DNA of 64,000 bases from Alteromonas macleodii (GTDB lineage Bacteria > Pseudomonadota > Gammaproteobacteria > Enterobacterales > Alteromonadaceae): the NCBI RefSeq assembly GCF_903772925.1, contig NZ_LR812090.1, positions 686,629 to 750,628 on the forward strand. The letters run 5' to 3'. The stretch's first letter is position 1, and each line of letters starts with the position of its first letter. Positions 7,895 to 16,836 of this stretch are shown here, piece by piece. A program made the position numbers and the translations under genes. The notes under the pieces are model-generated. The model was not told the origin of the DNA and ran no database searches. It was given only the letters and a program-made list of their open reading frames with translations.

Positions 7895-8770
7895 ATGGTT
7901 CAGCATTCACAAACGTGGGTAGACCCTCATGTCCATCTTTTTGCGTTAGATGAAGGTCAGTACAATTGGCTAAAACCCACTAATGCGCCTTTTTGGGCTG
8001 ATAAGAAAAATATTGCCAAAAATACCACAGAGACGATGCTTCATTGCGCATCTTTAGGTCAGCTTTGTGGGTTTGTGCATATTGAAGCTGGCTACGATAA
8101 CAGTAGACCGTGGCGAGAAATTGCCTTTCTAGAGCGTCATTGTACACTGCCATTTCGCTCGGTTGGTTGCATAGATTTAGCTGGAAACAGCGTTGGCAGT
8201 CATATTGATAAGCTAGGGCTGTATTCCTCTGTATCAGGCCTTCGCCATATTTTAGATGATGAGGCTGAAACGCTTTTGCGCGCCCCTAAAGTAAAGTGGG
8301 CGCTTGGTCACATGGCTACTAAAGGCTTGTCTTTTGATGCTCAGTTTAATATTGCAGATAGTAGTGCCGTAGTTGCATTACTTAACGTATTAGAACAAAA
8401 CCCAGCTTTGAAAGTAGCAATTAACCACGCCGCTCTTGCGCCACTTGATAAAAACAGCTTGGCGTTTAGAACGTGGCGACAAAATACTCGAGTCTTGAAT
8501 GAAACCGGGCAGGTTGCGTTTAAGTTTTCAGGGTTAGAAATGCAAGAGCGGAGGTGGCACTGGCAGCGAGCCAACTATATTTTTGAAACCTTATTGGACA
8601 CAGTTGGCACAAATCAAATCATGTTTGCGAGCAACTTCCCGTTGTGCCAGTGGCGAATGGCTTATGCTGAGCTTTGGCATGGGTTCTCAGATATGATAAC
8701 GCCGCTTTCTGAAACTCAAAAAGCGGCGCTGTTGTCTATAAACGCCAAGCAATGGTACGACATCGCTTAA
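7895..8770 (+). CDS. COG3618-type amidohydrolase / sugar lactonase
   Basis: A 291-residue TIM-barrel metal-dependent hydrolase. Seen in order are the N-terminal DPHVHLF, the family motif SGLRHILDDEAE, the barrel strand NHAALAPLD, a KFSGLEM segment and near the end MFASNFPLCQW. In relatives this family includes L-fucono- and L-rhamnono-lactonases and other amidohydrolases. The last motif carries Asn (SNFP) where many lactonases have Asp (SDWP); Asn versions also exist in the superfamily. In this location a lactonase acting after the SDR enzyme is the best guess (inference). The start has only a weak ribosome site. Confidence 0.75.
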   Translation: MVQHSQTWVDPHVHLFALDEGQYNWLKPTNAPFWADKKNIAKNTTETMLHCASLGQLCGFVHIEAGYDNSRPWREIAFLERHCTLPFRSVGCIDLAGNSVGSHIDKLGLYSSVSGLRHILDDEAETLLRAPKVKWALGHMATKGLSFDAQFNIADSSAVVALLNVLEQNPALKVAINHAALAPLDKNSLAFRTWRQNTRVLNETGQVAFKFSGLEMQERRWHWQRANYIFETLLDTVGTNQIMFASNFPLCQWRMAYAELWHGFSDMITPLSETQKAALLSINAKQWYDIA

Positions 8771-8876
8771 GCGCCAGCCGGAAACTAGCCTCATAGCTTA
8801 TTCCGGCGCTGTCGAGCTCTCCAGGTACTTTGTGTAAAGGTCGTGCAAACGTACAAGAGGCCGGTATGTAAGTTTG

Positions 8877-10061
8877 CTATTTAAGTTCCGTTACCGTCAT
8901 GTGTGGCGAGCGGTAAACCACCTCATCGTTTAGGTCGATACCAATTCCCGGCGTGTCAGGCGCTTCTATAAAGCCGTTAACTGGCTGAGGGTCTTGAATA
9001 CAAAGCTCACGGTTCCAATCTTTGATGGCATAGGTGTGATGCTCGTGAATTAAAAAGTTTGGAATAGCCGTTTCTAAATGCAAACTTGCCGCCGTAGCAA
9101 CTGGGCCGCCGCAAACATGAGCCTGAATGCGTACATCGTAAATATCCGCATAATCACATACCTTCTTCGCTTCTGTAAAACCACCGCAAAGGCCAACATC
9201 AGGTTGAAGTACATCAAGAGACTGGTCTTCAAGGTACGGGCGTACGTCCCAGCGGTGATACAAGCGTTCACCGCCCGCAATCGGCACGTTGACGTTCTTC
9301 GCCACTTTGTCGTGAAGTTTAGAGTTAAGGTAATTAACCGGCTCTTCGTAATACAAACAGCCAATTTCTTCTACGATATCGCCGAGCTGAATGGCCGTTG
9401 ATGCACCTAACAAGCTGTGACATTCAAAGATAATGTCACCATCTTCGCCCATGGTGTCTCTAATTGCCTGAAGGCGAGCTTTGAAAAGTTTAAGCTCGGG
9501 CTTAGTAAACAGCTTAGTTCTGTCAAAGTGAGTGTTGCCGTCTTTGTCGTAAACGATAGGGTCAACTTTTACCGCGTCGTAACCGTCTTTCAGCGCTTTT
9601 TCAGTGGCGCGAGCATAATCTGCTGGGTCGTTAAGTTTGGTGACTTCTTTATCCCAGTCAAACTGTAGCTGGCTGGCATAACTACGAAGTTTGCCATTCG
9701 TTTTACCACCAAGTAGTTCATAAACAGGCAAACCAAGTGCTTTGCCTTTAATATCCCAAAGCGCGGTATCAATCGCGCTCATCGCGGCATAAATTACCGG
9801 TCCGCCGCCTAATCCCCAAAAGCCCTCGCGCAGCATTCTCGACCAAAGCAGCTCAGTGTGGAAAGGGTTAAAGCCAATTAGCATGGCTTCGGCAATTTCC
9901 TTTATCATATGCGCTGCGGCGCTATGGCCCCAGTCATAAGCAAGCCCTGCTTCACCTACGCCAGTAATGCCTTCATCAGTGTAAACACGTACAAAAACAG
10001 GGTTCCACTGTGGGCGTTTAGGGCATTCGATATCAAAAATTTCTACTTTGGTGACTTTCAT
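8877..10061 (-). CDS. Enolase-superfamily sugar acid dehydratase (mandelate racemase / muconate lactonizing type)
   Basis: A 394-residue enzyme with the N-terminal capping domain (MKVTKVEIFDIECPK...GITGVGEAGLAYDWG) and a barrel carrying a Lys motif (YDAVKVDP, about residue 166). Three metal-ligand positions follow (IIFECHS, LYYEEPV, AGGERLY), then a catalytic His (RIQAHVCGGP). Enzymes of this layout dehydrate aldonic acids to 2-keto-3-deoxy acids. The His after the first ligand (ECHS) and the C-terminal HHTYAIKDWN stretch resemble galactonate/mannonate-type dehydratases, but the substrate cannot be assigned. It is followed 54 bp upstream on the same strand by a class II aldolase, so the two form a likely operon (aldolase first). 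Confidence 0.85.
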   Translation of the reverse strand: MKVTKVEIFDIECPKRPQWNPVFVRVYTDEGITGVGEAGLAYDWGHSAAAHMIKEIAEAMLIGFNPFHTELLWSRMLREGFWGLGGGPVIYAAMSAIDTALWDIKGKALGLPVYELLGGKTNGKLRSYASQLQFDWDKEVTKLNDPADYARATEKALKDGYDAVKVDPIVYDKDGNTHFDRTKLFTKPELKLFKARLQAIRDTMGEDGDIIFECHSLLGASTAIQLGDIVEEIGCLYYEEPVNYLNSKLHDKVAKNVNVPIAGGERLYHRWDVRPYLEDQSLDVLQPDVGLCGGFTEAKKVCDYADIYDVRIQAHVCGGPVATAASLHLETAIPNFLIHEHHTYAIKDWNRELCIQDPQPVNGFIEAPDTPGIGIDLNDEVVYRSPHMTVTELK

Positions 10062-10115
10062 GTGTTAAAACAATTCCTGTTTAAAATGAGTTGGCGTTTA
10101 GCTAAATAGGCTCAA

Positions 10116-10883
10116 TTATTCGCAAAAACTTGGATCTAATTTATAGGCTTTGCGCAACATAGCAGGCCATGCTTTTTGACCGCCAGTCTCGCCGCTGTGA
10201 ACAACATTTGCCTGAGCATATATACCATCAATAATGCTTTGCGGTATTTCGATAACTGATTCGTTAGATTGCATTAATGCAAGCTGGATTTCGCACGCAC
10301 GCTGTAAATCGTAAAAGCGCATAAAGGCGTCGCCAACGGTTGGACCAAGGGTTAAACCGCCATGGTTAGGCAAAAGCATGTGGTTCGTATCGCCAAGATC
10401 GTCTTGCAAACGCTTCTTTTCGCTATCGTCTACGGCCAAGCCTTCATAGCTGTGATAAGAAAGCGAAGGAAGCGAAAACATTGAATACTGACTCCACGGC
10501 TTCAATCCGCCTTTCACCGAAGCTACGGAAATGGTAGCTAATGTATGTAGGTGGATAACGCATTGAGCGTCGTGGCGCACTTCGTGAATTGCACTGTGAA
10601 TAGTGAATCCGGCTGGGTTAATCCCATAGGGTGTGTCGTCCAATATATTGCCGTCTAAGTCGACTTTTACCAAGTTAGAAGCCGTAACTTCATCGAAAGT
10701 AAGCCCAAAGGCATTAACAAGATAATGGTCTGTGCCCGGTACCTTGGCGGAAATGTGGGTATAGATAAGATCGCCCCATCGCATATCTGCTACTAATCGA
10801 TAGCACGCCGCCAAATCTACACGGGTTTGCCATTCTTGTTCAGATACTTTGCCTTTTAAGCTTAATGTTGGCAGTGAAAACAA
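10116..10883 (-). CDS. Class II aldolase/adducin-family protein
   Basis: A 255-residue zinc-dependent aldolase-fold protein. Zinc-ligand region VIHLHTLAT (HxH) and the later LLPNHGGLTLG His fit the class II aldolase/adducin domain; members cleave or epimerise sugar phosphates or keto-sugar acids, and some are decarboxylases. A TTG start at 10883 is chosen because CAGGAG sits 7 bases before it and the protein then begins with the expected N-terminus MFSLPTLSLKGKVSE. The gene is probably transcribed together with the dehydratase. The expected catalytic acid is not obvious to me, so lyase activity is inferred. Confidence 0.8.
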   Translation of the reverse strand: MFSLPTLSLKGKVSEQEWQTRVDLAACYRLVADMRWGDLIYTHISAKVPGTDHYLVNAFGLTFDEVTASNLVKVDLDGNILDDTPYGINPAGFTIHSAIHEVRHDAQCVIHLHTLATISVASVKGGLKPWSQYSMFSLPSLSYHSYEGLAVDDSEKKRLQDDLGDTNHMLLPNHGGLTLGPTVGDAFMRFYDLQRACEIQLALMQSNESVIEIPQSIIDGIYAQANVVHSGETGGQKAWPAMLRKAYKLDPSFCE

Positions 10884-10948
10884 GCCACTTCTCCTGTTTA
10901 TTCAGTTGGAACAATTTACCAATCCCAGACACAATGAACAATGCTTTG

Positions 10949-11494
10949 TCAGTGCTGCTTTATAACGAATTGGGTATAGCCATCGCGCAAGGGAATAAGA
11001 TCATCGGCATAACGCAATGCATCATGGTCGAGCATAAATGGGTCTGCTTTAACGAGTCTGACAACTTCTATCTTTGCCCACGGTGGTGCATCGAAAGTGT
11101 TGGGAAGCTTTTCAATGCCTGCATCTATATGACAGCCGAATATGACCAAACCATTAGCTGTCGTTGATAGGTATTCTTTAACTTCTACATTAAAACCTGT
11201 TTCCTCCCACGTTTCTCTATGGGCTGTGCAGGCAAGTGATTCACCTTCAACCAGCCCTCCGCCAGGGAAGTCTAATTTGCCTGACAGGCGGTGCTTTACC
11301 AGTAACACTTTCCCTTCAGTTTTTATTAAACAGGCCGCGCCAACGGGGGAAGCTTGAGCGTTAATCTCGGCGTGAACATTCTTAGATAACAGCGCATCTG
11401 AAATACGGCACATTGGGGAACTAGGCGTTGTCGGTGAACATGCGAAAAGCGTTAAAACAGCGAATATAGCTGATAAGCGAAATAAGATGACCAT
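10949..11494 (-). CDS. Nudix hydrolase with lipoprotein signal
   Basis: A 181-residue protein with a clear Nudix box (GGLVEGESLACTAHRETWEETGF, matching Gx5Ex7REuxEExGu) preceded by PVGAACLIKTEGKVLLVKHRLSGKLDFPG. Its N-terminus MVILFRLSAIFAVLTLFACSPTTPS is a lipoprotein signal with a lipobox-like LFAC, so the mature enzyme would be tethered in the envelope rather than in the cytoplasm. Nudix enzymes hydrolyse nucleoside diphosphate derivatives; a periplasmic member is unusual. A cytoplasmic start at Met28 (MCRISDALL) is possible but has no ribosome site; neither does the first ATG. It lies 65 bp upstream of the aldolase gene on the same strand. Confidence 0.8.
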   Translation of the reverse strand: MVILFRLSAIFAVLTLFACSPTTPSSPMCRISDALLSKNVHAEINAQASPVGAACLIKTEGKVLLVKHRLSGKLDFPGGGLVEGESLACTAHRETWEETGFNVEVKEYLSTTANGLVIFGCHIDAGIEKLPNTFDAPPWAKIEVVRLVKADPFMLDHDALRYADDLIPLRDGYTQFVIKQH

Positions 11495-11731
11495 TGATTT
11501 GGGTAAAATACTCTAGCGGGTGTTTGCGATTGTTGTAATAGCAATCAATATTATCAAGCAGACTCTACGCAAAAATAAAAATAACACAACTAACAATAAT
11601 AACGCGGTACACAAAAAGATGTTTGGGAAAGTTTGCGCTTACATAAAGCGAACTTTGTGTACTGAAGTATTCGTTGAGTTTTTAAAAAAGCTCAGGCTCA
11701 ACGCAATGCTATTTTACCAATAGGAAAGGTT

Positions 11732-12781
11732 ATGTCTTCACGATTCTCGTTATCGCCCTTAGTACTTGGCGTGTTGTTGCTTGCTGGTGTTGTGGCATAT
11801 TTAAATATGCCACAAGAAGAGAGTAAAGCAAGCGCTGGCGCTAGAGCCACACCAGTAAAAACAGCAGTCGTTTCGTCGCAGGCATTTCCTATCACTATCG
11901 AGTCGCTCGGCACAGCTACCGCTAACGAATCTGTGAATATTACCGCTCAAGTTACTGATACGGTAAAAACAATAAATTTCGATGATGGCGATAAAGTTGT
12001 AGAAGGCGAGCTTTTGGTGCAGCTTAACAACACTGAAGAGCGTGCTAGAGTAGAAGAGCTAAAAGCTAACATTGATGAGGCTAAACGCCAGTTTACCCGC
12101 ATAGCCGACTTGCGTCAGTCGAATGCTACTTCTGAACAGCTTCTTGATGAGCAGCAAGCCCGTGTAAAAGCATTACAAGCTCAGTTAGATGTCGCGTTAG
12201 CTCAGCTTAACGACTTGCAAGTCCGCGCGCCATTTAATGGACTGCTAGGCAACCGAGAAATCAGTATCGGTTCTCTTATTCAGCCAGGCGACTCTATCAC
12301 CACGTTAGATGATATTAGCCAAATCAAAGTTGATTTTAGTATCGCTGAAAACCACCTGGCTAGCGTTGCTAAAGGGCAATTGGTAAGTGCGTCGTCAGTC
12401 GCTTATCCTGGAGAAGAGTTTACAGGAAAAATTACCAATATTGATACGCGCTTAGACCCCATTAGCCGCTCCATCCGCGTGCGCGCAACTATTGATAACC
12501 AAGACAGTCGTCTACGCCCAGGTATGCTGCTAACCGTTGTGGTAGAAAAACGTGTACTTAGTGCTTTAGTCTTGCCAGAAAAGGCACTGGTGCCAGTGCA
12601 AGACAAGCAGTTTGTTTATGTGGTTAAAGATAATGTTGCACATCAAACTGAGGTGGAAATTGGTGAGCGTCGACCCGGGCAAGTGCAAATTATCAGCGGT
12701 TTAAGTGAAGGAGATGAAGTAATAACCGAAGGGACACTTCGCGTACGTGACCAATCTCCGGTTAATGTATTAAACCGCTAG
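11732..12781 (+). CDS. RND efflux periplasmic adaptor subunit (MFP)
   Basis: A 349-residue membrane fusion protein. An N-terminal hydrophobic segment (LSPLVLGVLLLAGVVAYL) anchors or exports it. A lipoyl half (SVNITAQVTDTVKTINFDDGDKVVEGELLVQL), an alpha-hairpin rich in E, A and Q (residues about 95-155), the second lipoyl half (VRAPFNGLLGNREISIGSLIQPGDSI) and beta-barrel and membrane-proximal domains follow. GGAAAGG precedes the start. It sits 13 bp upstream of the RND pump gene, so the two form an operon. No outer-membrane channel gene is present, so it probably uses a TolC protein encoded elsewhere. Confidence 0.93.
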   Translation: MSSRFSLSPLVLGVLLLAGVVAYLNMPQEESKASAGARATPVKTAVVSSQAFPITIESLGTATANESVNITAQVTDTVKTINFDDGDKVVEGELLVQLNNTEERARVEELKANIDEAKRQFTRIADLRQSNATSEQLLDEQQARVKALQAQLDVALAQLNDLQVRAPFNGLLGNREISIGSLIQPGDSITTLDDISQIKVDFSIAENHLASVAKGQLVSASSVAYPGEEFTGKITNIDTRLDPISRSIRVRATIDNQDSRLRPGMLLTVVVEKRVLSALVLPEKALVPVQDKQFVYVVKDNVAHQTEVEIGERRPGQVQIISGLSEGDEVITEGTLRVRDQSPVNVLNR

Positions 12782-12794
12782 GGAGTATACAGTT

Positions 12795-15700
12795 ATGCTA
12801 TTGTCAGACGTTTCTGTAAAGCGCCCAGTTTTTGCGACCGTACTTAATTTACTACTGATTATCTTTGGTATTTCCGCGTTCTCCATGTTGAGTTTACGGG
12901 AATACCCCGACATCGACCCACCCATTGTCTCGGTTAATACAAACTACACAGGGGCTTCGGCGAACATAGTCGAGACCCGGATTACCCAGCTTCTTGAAGA
13001 CAGAATTTCGGGTATTGAGGGCATAAAGAACGTTACCTCTACATCTCGTAATGGTCGTTCAGACATCACAATCGAGTTTAAACTTTCCCGAGACATCGAT
13101 GCGGCAGCTAACGACGTGCGCGAACGAGTCAGCCGCGCGTTAAATAACTTGCCCGATCAAGCCGATCCCCCTGAAGTATCTAAAGCGAACTCAGATGAAA
13201 GTGCCGTGGTGTGGTACAACCTACGAAGCACCAACCTCAATACTATGGAGTTAACCGACTACGCAGAACGTGTGCTGGTTGACAGGCTATCCATTGTGGA
13301 CGGTGTGGCTAGAATTCAAATTGGTGGTGGAAGACGCTACGCCATGAAAGTGTTTTTAGACCGCAATGCTATGGCGGCTAGAGGCATAACAGTTAGCGAT
13401 GTTGAGCAAGTAATCCGCGCCGAAAACGTAGAGTTACCTGCTGGTGAAGTAGAAAGTAATGATCGTGACTTTGAAGTACGGGTAGCGCGAACGTTTCTAA
13501 CGCCAGATGATTTTGCAGCGCTAACTGTTGCAGTAGGGGATAACGGCTATCTGGTGCGTCTAGGCGAAATAGCCCACGTTGAGCTAACCGCCGAAGATGA
13601 CGAGACAGAGTTTCGGGGTGATGGCGTCAATATGATAGGCCTAGGCATCATCAAGCAGTCTAAAGCCAATACTCTCGAAGTAGCTCGTGCAGCTAAAGCG
13701 CAGATTGAAAAAATAGAAGCGACCCTTCCAGATAACATTTTTATTGTACCAAGTTACGACTCGTCAGTTTTCATTGAGGCATCGATTGACGAGGTGTATG
13801 AGACCTTGGGGATCGCTATGCTCATGGTAGTGATCGTAATATATCTTTTCCTAGGTAATATTCGCGCCACCCTAATTCCTGCGGTTACCGTGCCTGTTTC
13901 TATAATTGCGGCTTTTATCGTGATGTATGCGCTGGGCTTTTCGATAAACCTGCTAACCCTGCTTGCTATGGTATTAGCGATTGGCCTAGTGGTAGACGAT
14001 GCTATTGTTGTACTTGAGAACATCTATCGACGCATTGAGATGGGAGAGCCGCCTATTTTGGCTGCCTATCGCGGAGCCAAAGAGGTCGGGTTTGCCGTAA
14101 TTGCCACCACACTGGTACTTATTTCTGTGTTCGTTCCTTTGGTTTTCCTTGAAGGTAATATAGGCAGACTTTTCACCGAGTTTGCGTTGGCCATTGCTGC
14201 AGCGGTCGCATTTTCAAGCTTTACCGCGCTTACTTTGTCGCCCATGATGGCGTCAAAAATACTTAAAAAACGCCCACGTTCGTCAGGCTTCGGAAGCTGG
14301 ATGGATAAGCGTTTTTCAAAGCTTGCAAGCAGTTACTTCAATACGTTGGGTAAAACCTTACACCAACCTTTTCTTATGCTGCTAATGCTTGTAATTGCGA
14401 TTGTTGCGTTAGTTCAACTCTCAGAGAAAGTACCTAGTGAGTTCGTTCCTAAAGAAGATAGAGGTAACTTTTTCATCTTAATGAATGCTCAGGAAGGGGC
14501 GAGCTTTGAAAGTAACGCACGAAATCTAGAGCAAATAGAAAGCATTTTAATGCCCTATCGCGAGAGCGGTAAAATTAATCGTCTCTTGGTGAGAACACCT
14601 GGTTTTGGCGGAAACGCGGGGATAGCGATCGTCGGTTCTGCAGATTGGGATGAGCGTGATTTCAGTACATTTTCACTAATGGATGAAATCAGCGGCAAGC
14701 TTAACGGCGTACCTGATGTTCGCGCGTTTGCCATCATGCGAAGTGGGATATCAGGAGGTGGGCTAGGGCGTCCTGTTCAGTTCGTCTTACAAGGTGATAC
14801 TTATGAGAACCTTGTAGAGTGGCGCGACATAGTGTTACAAAAAGCCGCGCAAAACCCGGGATTAATTCGGCTAGACTCCGATTATAAGGAGACATCACCC
14901 CAGCTGTTGGTTAATATCGATCGGGACAGAGCAGCTGATTTGGGAGTATCAATTAGTGATATTGGCGGAACTTTAGAAGTAATGCTGGGACAGCGTAGGG
15001 TGTCTACTTTCCTCGATAGAGGTGAAGAATACGACGTTATCATGGAAGGCATAGAAGAAGACTTCAGAAGCCCTAACAGTATTGAAAATTTATACGTGAG
15101 GTCATCTCGTACCGGTGAGCTTATCCCTATGGATAACTTACTTACCTTTGAAGAGCAGGCTACCTCGGCAAGACTAAACCGCTATAACAGAATGCGGGCC
15201 GTTACTATATCGGCTAACTTAGCAGATGGTTATACACTTGGTGAGGCACTTGCCTACTTAGAAAATATTGTGGCTACTGAACTGCCCGATAACGTATCTA
15301 TCGATTACAAAGGTGAATCACAGCTTTATCAAGAAGCGGGCAACTCATTTGTTTATGTCTTTATGCTAGCACTTGCGGTCACTTACTTGATATTGGCCGC
15401 GCAGTTTGAAAGCTGGGTGCATCCGTTAGTAATAATGCTTACCGTGCCCTTAGCTCTCGTTGGGGCATACATCGGGCTGTTTTTTAGCGGTATGACGATT
15501 AATATCTACAGTCAAATTGGTTTGGTTATGCTTATTGGGCTTGCCGCAAAAAATGGCATATTAATAGTAGAGTTCGCTAATCAACTTCGCGATGCAGGTA
15601 TGGAGTTTGAACTCGCACTTAAGCGTGCTGCCGCACAGCGTTTGCGCCCTATCGTAATGACAGGGTTTACCACCGTGTTTAGCTCTTTACCTTTGGTGCT

Positions 15701-15902
15701 TGCATCAGGACCTGGCGCTGAAAGCCGGATGGTGATCGGTATGGTTATCTTCTCAGGCGTACTTGTTTCAGCATTTATGACCCTTTATGTTGTTCCTACA
15801 GCGTATAGCTGGCTTGCAAGGAAAACAGGCTCTCCTATGCAGCGAACCAACGAAATCGAAGCGCTGGAAAAAACGATTCCTTACAAGAAAGGTGAGTCAT
15901 AG
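12795..15902 (+). CDS. RND multidrug efflux permease (AcrB/MexF/VexH-like)
   Basis: A 1035-residue proton-driven pump of the hydrophobe/amphiphile efflux family. It has twelve transmembrane segments in two halves, with two large periplasmic loops after TM1 and TM7. The proton-relay aspartates D401-D402 are in LVVDDAIVVLENI, with the matching Lys in the second half (IGLAAKNGILIVEFANQLRD). The N-terminus (MLLSDVSVKRPVFATVLNLLLIIFG) is typical of the class. GGGAG precedes the start. The length is normal, with no disruption. The substrate range is unknown. Confidence 0.95.
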   Translation: MLLSDVSVKRPVFATVLNLLLIIFGISAFSMLSLREYPDIDPPIVSVNTNYTGASANIVETRITQLLEDRISGIEGIKNVTSTSRNGRSDITIEFKLSRDIDAAANDVRERVSRALNNLPDQADPPEVSKANSDESAVVWYNLRSTNLNTMELTDYAERVLVDRLSIVDGVARIQIGGGRRYAMKVFLDRNAMAARGITVSDVEQVIRAENVELPAGEVESNDRDFEVRVARTFLTPDDFAALTVAVGDNGYLVRLGEIAHVELTAEDDETEFRGDGVNMIGLGIIKQSKANTLEVARAAKAQIEKIEATLPDNIFIVPSYDSSVFIEASIDEVYETLGIAMLMVVIVIYLFLGNIRATLIPAVTVPVSIIAAFIVMYALGFSINLLTLLAMVLAIGLVVDDAIVVLENIYRRIEMGEPPILAAYRGAKEVGFAVIATTLVLISVFVPLVFLEGNIGRLFTEFALAIAAAVAFSSFTALTLSPMMASKILKKRPRSSGFGSWMDKRFSKLASSYFNTLGKTLHQPFLMLLMLVIAIVALVQLSEKVPSEFVPKEDRGNFFILMNAQEGASFESNARNLEQIESILMPYRESGKINRLLVRTPGFGGNAGIAIVGSADWDERDFSTFSLMDEISGKLNGVPDVRAFAIMRSGISGGGLGRPVQFVLQGDTYENLVEWRDIVLQKAAQNPGLIRLDSDYKETSPQLLVNIDRDRAADLGVSISDIGGTLEVMLGQRRVSTFLDRGEEYDVIMEGIEEDFRSPNSIENLYVRSSRTGELIPMDNLLTFEEQATSARLNRYNRMRAVTISANLADGYTLGEALAYLENIVATELPDNVSIDYKGESQLYQEAGNSFVYVFMLALAVTYLILAAQFESWVHPLVIMLTVPLALVGAYIGLFFSGMTINIYSQIGLVMLIGLAAKNGILIVEFANQLRDAGMEFELALKRAAAQRLRPIVMTGFTTVFSSLPLVLASGPGAESRMVIGMVIFSGVLVSAFMTLYVVPTAYSWLARKTGSPMQRTNEIEALEKTIPYKKGES

Positions 15903-16394
15903 GTATTCGCTTATAGACTATTGTTTACTCTTGGGCCCGCGCCAATGCCAGTTGGGCGGGTTCAAAAGTTCAGGTATCTTCTTTCATACTCTAATATGAA
16001 TTTCTATCACTTCTATTACGATGCTTAATTTTTTTAAGTTCCTGATATATATGAACTAGTTTGGTTTTTTTGCAATGCATTTAGTTTTTTTATTAATACT
16101 TATAAGCGCCAACAGTATGTATTAGACAATCGTATAGTTGTTTAACTTTCTACTTACACTACACTTCGCGCCATTCCCAAGCACTTATATAAGCTACTAA
16201 TTTATATAAGATAAATATTTAAAGCTCAAAGTGGCGAATATTGCATTTGTGACCAATACTTATCTCGTTGTAAATGTTTGGACACACAAGCACCTGTTTG
16301 CTTCATATCGCTCAAACACGTAAATGTCGTTTTTAGCGCCTTCAAAGAAAGTGAAGAGCGATGGGCTAGCATTCACAAAGACTCCAGAGGACAT
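15903..16394. other. Intergenic region downstream of the RND genes
   Basis: This 492-bp AT-rich stretch contains T-rich tracts and a weak GC hairpin near 15935-15960 (cccgc...gcggg) that might end the efflux operon. No gene is convincing. The upstream extension of the next ORF (16278-16394) lacks a signal-peptide start and is not used. I found no Pho box here. Confidence 0.4.
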
Positions 16395-16802
16395 ATGATG
16401 AAAAAATGGATACTTGCAGCTGGACTGTGCTGTAACGTCGCGATTGCTGATGTAGCAGTCATAGTGCATCCTAGCAACGGTGATTCACTAGATAAAGATA
16501 GTATAAGCCGTCTTTTCTTAAACAAGGCCAAAGCATTTCCTAGCGGTACCAAAGCAGAACCTATCGCGTTAGCTGAAGGTCAGTCTGCCACCGACGAATT
16601 TAACGGCAAAGTATTAAACAAAACTGCAGCACAGCTTACTGCGTTTTGGTCAAAACTTGTTTTTACCGGTAAAGGTCAACCTCCAAAGTCCTTAGGCAGT
16701 GACGCAGACGTTATTTCTGCAGTTGCAAGTAATCCTGGCGCTATTGGTTATGTCGACGCTGGCGCTGTTAACGATAGCGTACGCGTAGTCGCTACCTTCT
16801 AA
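16395..16802 (+). CDS. Short PstS-like periplasmic phosphate-binding-type protein
   Basis: A 135-residue exported protein (signal MMKKWILAAGLCCNVAIADV). The mature part (VIVHPSNGDSLDKDSISRLFLNKAKAFPSGTKAEPI...FWSKLVFTGKGQPPKSLGSDADVISAVASNPGAIGYVDAG) resembles the PstS-like substrate-binding family but only about half to one third of full PstS length. GIGY-type ending GAIGYVDA is the usual PstS C-lobe motif. I use the ATG at 16395, preceded by CCAGAGGA. It is followed 34 bp later by a porin gene, probably in one operon. The ligand is not shown; short members of this family are often annotated as phosphate-binding without biochemical proof. Confidence 0.8.
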   Translation: MMKKWILAAGLCCNVAIADVAVIVHPSNGDSLDKDSISRLFLNKAKAFPSGTKAEPIALAEGQSATDEFNGKVLNKTAAQLTAFWSKLVFTGKGQPPKSLGSDADVISAVASNPGAIGYVDAGAVNDSVRVVATF

Positions 16803-16836
16803 CTTACCGTTAATACAAAGAATTTAAGGAACACGC

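Noticed and set aside
9078..9772. Long ORFs on the opposite strand and other frames inside the dehydratase gene
   Set aside because: They lack ribosome sites and recognisable motifs and are shadows of the conserved enzyme gene; similar shadow frames inside other genes were dropped as well.
16278..16394. Upstream extension of the short PstS-like gene
   Set aside because: The extra residues are not a signal sequence; the ATG at 16395 has a ribosome site and starts a clear signal peptide.
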